Assembly: GCF_037893015.1 (NCBI RefSeq)
Contig: NC_133666.1
Coordinates: 372,001 to 436,000 of the forward strand
Direction: 5' to 3'
Source: Macrotis lagotis
Lineage: Eukaryota; Chordata; Mammalia; Peramelemorphia; Peramelidae
DNA: 64,000 bases
The position numbers and the translations under genes were made by a program. Under the pieces are notes generated by a model, which saw only the letters and a program-made list of their open reading frames with translations, was not told the origin of the DNA and searched no databases. How positions within the stretch are numbered: the first letter of the stretch is position 1; each line of letters begins with the position of its first letter. This document shows positions 55,516 through 64,000 of this stretch, piece by piece.

Positions 55516-56274
55516 AAGTTAACATTGCTTCCATATGTCATTGGGAAAAAATAGTATTCAATCTGAAAAAACAAAACAAAACTCTGGGAGGGAGGTAATG
55601 AACCAAAATCTATCATCTCCTCCTTTAGGGTTCAGGCTCCAAACCCCATTCCACTTTAAGATACCTAATTTGAATATAGACTTTAGTCTGTGTGGGGAAA
55701 AGTCTTCTTAATCTTTGGAATAACATCATGTTTCAATTATTAGCTCATTTTGAGCCTAAAGAGAAACAGAATCATTTCTAAGGTTCACATGGTTCCCTTC
55801 TCTGGCTTTAGGGAGTTTATTTTAGATAAAAATTTATGTATTTAGACACAATGCTCCTAATTCTCAGGAAAATGTGTAACATTAAGGCAACGACTGTCTA
55901 ATCTTACTTTTACCTCTATCTTGAGTAGCCTTGGCCTCCTTGTGGTTGAAATAAAATTCGGGCCACTGGAAATGACTGGGTAATGAAAAAGCAATCTATA
56001 TGATAATGACTGGGAATCGACAGACATCAGAAAGAGAAATTGGGAAAAGAATCGATCTTTTCTTGGGACTTTCCTCAGCCTAGATCTTTGATGTCTCCCT
56101 TCTCTGCCTCAGCCCAACCCTAACTTTGTTCCTCAGATGAGTGTGAGAATACAACATTTTCTGTCATTTTTTAAAAGTAGAAAAGTCTTAAATACTTGGA
56201 TAATTTGCCAAATTATCAAAACGAGGTTTTGCACATTGGCCTGGATTGTGGCCACCCTCAGCATAACTGGCCAC
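55516..56274. other. Intergenic, unassigned
   Basis: AT-rich, nothing recognised. Confidence 0.4.
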
Positions 56275-56900
56275 GATTCTTTTGCAGGAGCTGAGGTATG
56301 AGGTGAGGAAGAGTTGCAGCATTCTAGGAGAGAAAGGGACATCTACTAGAGATACTGGGACAATAAAATCACCAGTACTTGGCAACAGATTGGTGGGCAG
56401 AGAGATCATGAGGAGTCCAATATAACATATAGGTTTCAAGCCTGAGAGACTGAAGGATGATATTGCTTTCTACAGTAATGGGGAAGATAAGAGGGGAGGA
56501 GAGCCTGGAGAGAAAGACATGGAGTTCAGTTGTTTTTTTTAACTTATTCTTTAAAAATTTTATTTATATATTTATGCATAAATATATAAATATATAAAAT
56601 TTATATATTAAGTGACTTGCCCAAGGTCATACAGCTAGGTAATTATTAAGTGTCTGAGATCAAATTTGAACTCAGGGCCTCCTGACTCCAGGGCCAGTGC
56701 TCTATCCGCTGATCCACCTAGCTGCCCATGAGTTCAATTTTGGACATCTTCTGGACATTGGACTTTGAAGATGTGAAACTGAAGGTCAGCAGAGAGGTTG
56801 GGGCAGGAAAGGAAAATTTAAGAATCATGAGCATGGAGATGATAAACCAAGGAGGGGAAAGAGGAGTCCTTTCTTAGAGAAAGGAATTAAGGTCATAGAT
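56275..56900 (-). mobile_element. L2 ORF2 fragment, minus strand, split by a SINE
   Basis: 56315-56540 and 56729-56900 read as the reverse complement of L2 ORF2 (GTTTCAAGCCTGAGAGACTGAAGG; GGTCAGCAGAGAGGTTGGGG; GAGCATGGAGATGATAAACC, the complement of the segment just before the Y-A-D-D box). Confidence 0.65.
56546..56728 (-). mobile_element. SINE nested in L2, minus strand
   Basis: AT-rich tail (56530-56605), AAGTGACTTGCCCAAGG, CATACAGCTAGGTAATTATTAAG and CCACCTAGCTGCCC. GAGTTCAGTT (56522) and GAGTTCAATT (56730) are the target duplication. Confidence 0.88.
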
Positions 56901-56924
56901 AAGGTGATCAAACAGAACTTATTG

Positions 56925-57112
56925 CTGTTCAGTTGGTTTTCAGTCATGTCCACTTTTTTTGTGCCCCCATTTGGAGTTTTTCCTGGCAGAGATAGTAGAA
57001 CGCCTTGTCATTAAAGTCTCATTTTACTGATGGGGTAACTGAGGCCAAGAGGGACTTACCCAGAATCACACAGCTAATAAGTGACTGAGGTCAGTTTGGA
57101 CCTCACAAGGAA
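56925..57112 (-). mobile_element. Long Mar-type SINE, minus strand
   Basis: GCTGTTCAGTTGGTTTTCAGTC, CCCCATTTGGAGTTTTTCC, TCATTTTACTGATGGGGTAAC and ATCACACAGCTAATAAGTG: the complement of the long 3' module and core. Confidence 0.8.
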
Positions 57113-57395
57113 CAATCTTTCTAGCACTTATAAATACCAGGTGACTAATAACCATATTTAATTCTAGTGGAGATAAAATCCAGGTCTCCTTACACACTTG
57201 ATAGGACTGGCACCATGTCCAAGAATAGTCTGGAAACAATTCCAATTTTCAGTATAAGTATATATACCTTGATAAGCAGGAAATATTACAAATCAGGGCT
57301 GATTGTTTTGAGCATCTTGATTTAAGAAAGTGATGGAGAAAGAATAAAGATTACCTTTAAGTGTGCCAGGTTGTTTTTTTTCGTGTATGTGTGTG

Positions 57396-57530
<135 letters not shown>

Positions 57531-57674
57531 GTTTTAGTTTGATTTCTGGAGAGCTGGCTGTTAAACTCTTAAAAGTCCAACACTGACCATAACACAGCTA
57601 AGGGAAGTATCTTTTTTTGCCTTCAAGGTTAAGATACTGAGCCTGGGGAGGATATAAGGAACTGAATAATGGAA

Positions 57675-58535
57675 AGCTTTTGTTTATTTAATAAATTTTT
57701 ATTGCTGTTTTCTGTTTCTCATATCACCGTGGTATCCCACACATCCCTCCCACTTTGCCTCCCCAAGAACTATTCTGTATGACAAGTATTATTTTTAGAG
57801 AGGAAAACAAGTCAGTGAAACTGATCAATACATTGAGTTTCAAAACCTCTGTTTCATGTCGTCCCACCAGCTAGGGGAATATCTCTGCATCACTCTTCAT
57901 TTAGGTCTTCCTTGATCTTTATCATTTTGATCAATTTACTTTTGCTTTTTTGTTGTGTCTTTGTTCTTTCTAGGTACATTTTTTTTGTAGACACTGTGTA
58001 TATTATTTTCTTGGCTTGGCTGACTTTATATATATCTTTCCATGTTTCTCTCTATTTATCACACATATCATTTTTTTTACAACACATGAATATCATTCCA
58101 TTGAATTCATTTACTATAATGTGTTTAACCATTTCTTGACTGATGGACTTCTACTCTTTTATTCCAATTTTTGGCTAACACAAAAAATGATGCTATATAT
58201 TTTGGAGTATATACTTTCTTCTTATCAATTGCCTCCTTCAGTTTATATGCCTAGGAATGGAATCCCTGGGTCAAAGGGTTTGAACATTTTAATTACTTTA
58301 TTTGCATAATGCCACATTGCTTTCCAAAATAGCTGTACCATTTCACAGCTCTACCAACAATGTATTCATGTGCCCATCTTACTACAACCGCTCCAACATT
58401 TTTTACCAATTCCCTCCCCAGTTTGCAGAATGCGAGGCTATTCCTCAGGTTTCTTTTGCAATTTTCTTATTATTAATGATTTGGAGCATTTTTTCATGTG
58501 GTTGTAAATACTTCACCAGGTCATTGTCTTTTTTT
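57675..58535 (-). mobile_element. L1 ORF2 C-terminus, divergent older subfamily
   Basis: Minus strand. ATGAATATCATTCCATTGAATTC, TTTAACCATTTCTTGACTGATGG, AAAAATGATGCTATATATTTTGG, CCTGGGTCAAAGGGTTTG and AATAGCTGTACCATTTCACAGC follow the ORF2-end order seen at 32000-32300, but are clearly more diverged, so this is another L1 subfamily. Confidence 0.7.
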
Positions 58536-58939
58536 TTTAAATAAATGCTTGTTCGTTTAGTTTTGGGGGAGTAGCTATTGGTCCTATGTTAACAACTCCA
58601 GACACGAATTTAGGGTTACTTACGCTATTCTGATGCTGAAGGATGCAACCTGGTCTTGCTCACATCCACTGAAAATAGTTAATTTTTCTCACCTGACTGA
58701 TGTAATAGGACTGATTGTGGGCCCTTACTCCATCATTTCTACTTTAGAGTGGAAATCCTCAAAATTGTAGAACTTCCTGCTCTCCCCATTTTCATTCCTC
58801 ATAAAGCACATCGGGGATCATGATGTTTTGGTGCAAATGTGAGAGAGAGACAAGAACTCTTTCCCAGTTACAGTCTTTCCATTCTTAAATAACTGGCTTT
58901 CATGGGGTTTCAGTGATTCTCAGCCTGGGGGATGGGGAT
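58536..58939. other. Intergenic, unassigned
   Basis: No recognised feature. Confidence 0.4.
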
Positions 58940-59145
58940 GGCCAAGAAACAAGTATTTGTTAAGTGCCTACTGTGGGCCAGGCACTGTGCTAAGCACTTT
59001 GCAAAGCTCATCTCATTGAATCCTCCCAGCAGCCTGGGGAGGCAGGGGTAGAAGAACTTGCCCAGGATCATCCATCTAGTACATGTCTGAGATCACATTA
59101 GAACTCAGGTCTTCCTGACTCCACAGACTCCACATCTCCCTTTTC
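58940..59145 (-). mobile_element. MIR/THER1-type CORE-SINE
   Basis: AAGTGCCTACTGTGGGCCAGG, CACTGTGCTAAGCACTTTGC, GAACTTGCCCAGGATCATCC and GAACTCAGGTCTTCCTGACTCC. Well preserved. Confidence 0.85.
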
Positions 59146-59149
59146 ACTT

Positions 59150-59372
59150 GGATTCACTACTTTGAGATTGCTCTGGCTTCTCCACCAGGCCCCCTGTCAG
59201 ATTACTTCCCTTGGACCCTTCTCTGGTCCCCATTCCAATCTACTTTCTAGCTTCCTTTGGTATGTGGTCTTCCCCCATTAGATTGTAAGCTTCTTGAGGG
59301 TACGAATTGTCTTTTGGTTTTTGCCCAGTTTAATAGTAGGCACCTAATAAATGTTTACTGACTGACAGGTAT
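59150..59372 (+). mobile_element. L2 3' end
   Basis: CCCATTAGATTGTAAGCTTC, TTGAGGGTACGAATTGTC and TAGTAGGCACCTAATAAATG then TTTACTGACTGAC, the L2 terminus. Confidence 0.8.
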
Positions 59373-60634
59373 GCCTAGGATCACCCAGTCGTAAGACTCC
59401 CTACATGTCTTCATTTCACTTCATCTATTGTTCTTTAAAACTTTTCATGCTGAGTCAAAAGTCTATGTATTTGAACTCAGTTGAAATTCTCTGGATCTAA
59501 AATGAGTAAGGGTTTTTGCTGTTCAAAGGCATTTGCCACTATTATGAAGGAGTATCTAGTACAAACCGCAAAGGGGAAAAAGGTTCCTGCTGCACCTGAA
59601 ATGATGTATCAAGACCTAAAACATTGTTGGGACTGGCCCCATAGATGAAATCCGTTCTCCAAGTAAAATCCAAGTGGACGACTCCAAAGGCCTCCTTGCC
59701 ATGTTCAGACATGAACAAAGTCAGCATGCAGATCTTGGACTGAAAAATGAGAAAGAAGGAATAAATGAAGAAGATATTTCTTAAGCACTTCCTATGTGCA
59801 ATGCCCTATCCAAAGGGTTAGGGTTGCAAAAAGGAGCAAAGAGCTCACATTTGAATGGAGGCGATTTCAGCTGTGAGTCACCTGGAAAGGGCCCATGATC
59901 CTTTGGGGGGCAGCACCAAAGTAAGCCATCAGGCTTCTTCTCTAATGTTACTTCCATTGACAGGACATTCTACCAGTTTCAGATACTGGAACACCTGAAG
60001 GAGCCAAGGATTTGGGCCACAAGAACTTTCCCTTCTTGGTCCTCAAGAGCTGTGTCCTCAGTCCCCCCACAGGACTGGAGGGTGACTGAGGGTCCTGGGC
60101 TCGAAGCACTGCTCTCCCTAAAGCTTTCCAACTCAAGTTCCTGGGCTATCTCCATCAGGGTCAGAGGGGAAGACGGTGGTCAAGTTGACAGTGTTGATTC
60201 ACCTTGCCAGGCACATACATCCCCTCCCTCCTGTTTCTCCCTCGGGGGTGCCAGGCTGCCGGGGCCAGACTGCTTTATCTGCCCTCCAGTTGGCAATTGG
60301 TAGAGAGTCAATGTGATGGCACTTGGGATTACATCATATTATTCCAAGGTATTCCCTGAAGCAAAGACCCATTTTCTTAATATTCTTCCAGTATAAAGGA
60401 TTTCCTGTATTTTATGATTTTGATATGGCCTAAAATGGAAACTTCTATATCATTTATAGCATTTTCTCCATGAGTAGTTCCTAACTTACATACTAGGCAG
60501 TATGCCAACTTTCTACTAAAGAAGACTGAGATCCAAATGCTGCCTCTGGCTAAGTTACCATGGGCAAGTCATTTAACCTTTCAGTGTTCAAGACAACTCT
60601 CTAAGACTGTAAATTACAGAACAGGTACCAAGCT
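59373..60634. other. Intergenic, possible MIR scrap
   Basis: 59770-59870 has MIR/L2-like text (AAGCACTTCCTATGTGCAATGC). The remainder is unassigned. Confidence 0.4.
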
Positions 60635-60990
60635 TGAGGCAGCTGGGTAGCTCAGGGGATAGAGCAATGGGTCTGGGGACAAGAAGATTGGAGTTCAAAA
60701 TCCAACTTCAGATACTTAATAGCTGTGATACCCCGGGCAAGTCACTTCATCTCTGGTTGTCTCAGTTTCTTCAGCTGAAAAATGAATAATACTAACTCCT
60801 CCTTCCCAGGATGTTTGTGAGGACCAAATGAGTCATTTCTCAAGCCTTTAGAGCAACATTTGACACTAGTATTTATTCTCTTCCTTTCCCTTCCTTTTTT
60901 CCAATCTGCATTTAGTAGAGGAAGTTTACTCAGAGGGAAGATCTGCATATTATATGCAAAGTGTTTTACAAACCTTAAAGCTCAAAAAAA
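60635..60990 (+). mobile_element. Mar/THER-type SINE
   Basis: GAGGCAGCTGGGTAGCTCAGG, GAGTTCAAAATCCAAC, GTCTCAGTTTCTTCAGCTG, then GAGGACCAAATGAG and GCAAAGTGTTTTACAAACC: head, core and THER-like 3' part. Confidence 0.8.
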
Positions 60991-61016
60991 AAAGATTATT
61001 TATTGCTGACTTTTTC

Positions 61017-61167
61017 TTTTTAGGTTTTTGCAAGGCAAACAGGGTTAAGTGGCTTGCCCAAGGCCACACAGCTAGGTAATTATTAAGTGTCTGAGACCGG
61101 ATTTGAACCCAGGTACTCCTGACTCCAGGGCTGTTGCTTTATCCACTACACCACCTAACCACCCCTT
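61017..61167 (-). mobile_element. Full-length SINE with 14-bp target duplication
   Basis: TTTTAGGTTTTTGCAAGGC through CCACCTAACCACCCC. TTGCTGACTTTTTC occurs at 61003-61016 and 61168-61181, identical. Confidence 0.95.
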
Positions 61168-61181
61168 TTGCTGACTTTTTC

Positions 61182-61679
61182 AACCAGCAACATATAAAAC
61201 ATCTTTTCCCTGCATCGAGGCCATTCACCAAGAATTTATTAGATACCTCCTGTGAGTAGACTGTACTACTACAAAGAAATGCAAAAGAGGGTCTCTGCCC
61301 TCAGAGCTCCCAGTCACACGAGTGCCAACCCAACTGTTATTTCCATTAGAGTATGATTTCCTATAGTCTTCTCCCCCCCACACACAGCCAAATCTAGGAC
61401 TTGCTTCCTAATCACACATCAGTCCTATTTCTCTTCCTTTTCTAGACATTTTCACCCCAAATTACAATTAGCCACTCAAACTCAGTATTTTTCCAACTTA
61501 GTGTCTCCTTTTTCCCTAACACAGCTTCCCCTCTATATTTTCCTGCTTCTACCAATGGAATAATGTATGTCTAACATGGGAACTGACTTCTCAGGAGTCT
61601 TAACTCCTGATGTAATCCTGTATGTACTTCAGAACATAGGCAAATCTGGCTTCTGATGAGTGGGTCAAAGAAATGAATC
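61182..61679. other. Intergenic, unassigned
   Basis: No recognised feature. Confidence 0.4.
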
Positions 61680-62245
61680 ATAGAAACAATAATTATATGA
61701 AAGAAAATGATAGTTTTGAAGTCACATAAAATTTTGAGTCTTAGCTAAAGCGAAAGTCCTCAAGGGGAAAATAGCTATATATGAACAAAATTTTTTAAAA
61801 AATGATGATTTAGGAATGATATGCATTTTATAAAATTAGGAAGTGAAGAATCAAGCAAATCTAAAATCAGAGGGTATATTAAAATGATAAAAACTGAAGA
61901 CTAATATAGAAATGATCAAACAAGCTAAAAATCGGATTTTTTGAAGACACTGATAAAATTTATAAATTTTTGGTCAAATACTAAATGAATGTGGTTTCAG
62001 AAGAAAACCAGAAGATATATAAAAAGAATGATCAGAACCTATTAGATGCAGTTATATGCTAAGAAAAGTGAAAACAGAAAAGAAATAAAGGAATATGTTC
62101 AAAAATAGAAAATACTTGCACTAACAGAAGACCCAGGAGATATCTTAAGTAATCCAATCTCAGAAAAGGAACTCTTCCCAACTGGAAAAGTCCACAGGAG
62201 AGTTTCATTAAATGTTAAAGAACAATTAATACTCATACTTTCATA
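61680..62245 (+). mobile_element. L1 ORF2 EN-RT linker fragment
   Basis: AAATCTAAAATCAGAGGGTATATTAAAATGATAAAA, TTGAAGACACTGATAAAATTTATAAAT, CAAACAAGCTAAAAATCGG and AAATGTTAAAGAACAATTAATAC follow L1 ORF2 linker order as at 34380-35410. Plus strand and decayed. Confidence 0.65.
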
Positions 62246-63240
62246 AATTATAGCATTGGGACAGAGATCACAGAGGACCCCTGCACCAGTGCTGAGAATA
62301 GGAACAGGTACCTGATGTCAGCTATGTCACCCATGATCTAAACCCTAGTCACAGTCCTAATGAGAGGGAGGCTCTACTTGTATTAGATAGCAAGTAACAG
62401 GTTCCAGAAATGTAGCTGTGTGACTCGGAGCCCAGGAGTAGAACAGCTATGCGAGTCTGTCCTTTAACCCATCACATAAACCTGTAATGGATTAAGCATG
62501 GGAAAAGTCCCAGATCAAAGGGGACCCAGCAGTTCAGTGACTGAATCTACAGAATCTCCCAGGGAAATAACAGTATCTGGGACCAGTAGTAGTCTAGGGG
62601 AACTCAATCACACAAAAGCCAACAGATTCAAATCTGAGTCAAGAACTTGCAGAGTTTGAACCAGGAAGGCATGGAACAAACTTTTCCCTAGATCTTGGAA
62701 GCACAAAAACTTATAGTCTGACCCTCTCCAAAACTGAAATGTGAAAACAGCAGGTTATAAAAAGACAGGAGTTCAGGCTAGAAAGAAACAACACTAAAAT
62801 CAAGTCCAAAGAAATAGACTGAAAAAAAAGGGGCAATCAAGAAAAAGGCATGTGTCCATAAAAAGCTATTACGGCAACAGGAAAGAGCAAGACACAAACT
62901 TAAAAAAATGACTTTAAACATCTTCAAAGCCTCAAAGAAAAATCCAGCTTGGACCCAAGTCCAACAAGAATTTCTAGAGGAAGGAAAGAAAGTATTCTAT
63001 AAGAGAAAAAAAAAGATTCAAAAAATAAATAAGAATGATAAAGGACAAATGAAAAAAGAAATGAAAGTTACACAAAGAAGATATGAATAGAGAATTTAAC
63101 AGTTTGGAAAAAAGAGGCACAAAGCCTTATTGAAAAAAATAATTCCTTGAAAATTAGAATTAACCAACTGGAAATTAATAACTCTTTTGAATTAGTTATC
63201 GTTTATTAATAGTTTGTATCCAGATTTATTTAATTAGATT
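62246..63240 (+). mobile_element. Second L1: 5' region and ORF1 start
   Basis: 62660-62830 resembles the 5' region at 34060-34260. 62908-63090 keeps an open 60-codon ORF1 piece, K-A-S-K-K-N-P-A-W-T-Q-V then Q-Q-E-F-L-E-E-G-K-K, the counterpart of 34320-34375. 5' sequence following ORF2 text means this is a separate insertion from the L1 at 61680-62245. Confidence 0.65.
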
Positions 63241-64000
63241 TATTTAGTTTATCTTGCACCCAGAATGACATCCTGATTTTAGGAACTCTAGGAATTTTGG
63301 AACTAGCTGCAAGGAGTTTGGGGATTCCCCAGGTCCTGGACAAATCATTCTTGTTTTGGGTCCACTCAGGTTGTATTTTGGGTTCCCTTCCTGTGATTCA
63401 TGTGTATTTCATGTGCGATATCTGTCAGATGATTCCTGTGTGATGCATGAGTGGAAAGGTTTGTCAAAGTACTATATAATGTAAACCTTTCAGAACCTGG
63501 GGGGGGGAGGGAACCACAAATTCTTTCTGGCTCTTTCTATCAAGTAAATCTCATGAGTTTCTTTCGAAAACAATTTTAGTTTTTGGAGTTTTTTCTCACA
63601 AACAATAAAATGGTGTCAGGAGTAGTTCATAGATCTTATATTCCAAGGTCCTGGGCTATATATATCGGTCTTTATAGCCTGAGACTTTCACCAGATACAT
63701 CCACATTTGAGCTTCCTTTTTGGTTTTTGACTCAGTTGCTTCATTCCTCCTGGAGTTACTCATAGTTCTCCTGTTTTCCCCAATCTCACAACCTTTAGGG
63801 ACTTCATCTTCAGGTGTCATCTTTTTTATCATTATTAGTCTGGCCATGTGATTTCTTTGGCAGAGACATTGGAGCATTTGCCATTTCTGTCTCCATCAGA
63901 TCACCTTTTGTCAGAACTCTCCACTATGACCTGTCTTGAGCAACCCTGCATGACCAGGGTTTCAATGAGCTAGACAAGCCCTTCTGCTATGACAAAACAA
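63241..64000. other. Intergenic, unassigned
   Basis: A run of seven or more Gs lies near 63502. 63830-63900 vaguely resembles the long SINE's 3' module in reverse. No gene is recognised. Confidence 0.35.

Overview
This window looks like nuclear DNA from a marsupial. It holds more than 20 copies of a tRNA-derived SINE whose body reads roughly 'GGGCAGCTAGGTGGC ... GTTCAAATC ... CTTAATAATTACCTAGCTGTGTG ... CCTTGC(A)n'. These are the marsupial WSINE/WALLSI/SINE-1 type. Longer Mar/MIR/THER-type CORE-SINEs, many L2/CR1-clade LINE pieces and several marsupial L1 pieces accompany them. From the sequence alone I cannot choose between an Australian and an American marsupial. No tRNA, rRNA, CRISPR or bacterial features were seen.

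Layout: 0-19 kb is repeat-rich intergenic DNA. It has L2 pieces on both strands, L1 pieces, SINEs and microsatellites, plus one processed pseudogene of the dynein light chain DYNLL1 (about 6.12-6.54 kb). At 20.0-21.55 kb lies an intronless, fully open 510-codon copy of PALS2 (MPP6), a MAGUK scaffold protein with PDZ, SH3 and guanylate-kinase-like domains. It is a retrocopy that has lost the family's usual start but begins at an internal methionine. From 22 to 31 kb is AT-rich DNA with a broken gamma-type retroviral pol fossil (about 24.6-25.9 kb) and LTR-like direct repeats. From 31 to 39.5 kb is an L1 graveyard with L1s in alternating orientation, nested SINEs and a nose-to-nose L2 pair. From 40.7 to 47 kb is SINE-studded DNA with possible remnants of an old minus-strand LTR element.

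At 48.1-50.1 kb a strong CpG island with a TATA-like box, GC boxes and CGG repeats precedes a single-exon NUDT3/4/10/11-family gene (49263-49838). It encodes a diphosphoinositol polyphosphate phosphohydrolase (DIPP) with an intact Nudix box and an unusual Asp/His-rich C-terminal tail. Its probable 3' UTR runs to about 51.1 kb or beyond. From 52.7 to 64 kb is intergenic DNA with further SINEs, MIRs, L2s and L1s.

The window therefore has one clear promoter-bearing gene (DIPP), one intact retrogene candidate (PALS2-like), one dead retrocopy (DYNLL1), and a dense record of LINE-driven retrotransposition. The two open genes show no operon-like relation. What they share is the lack of introns in their coding sequence. 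Family names and comparison sequences come from memory; no database search was run.
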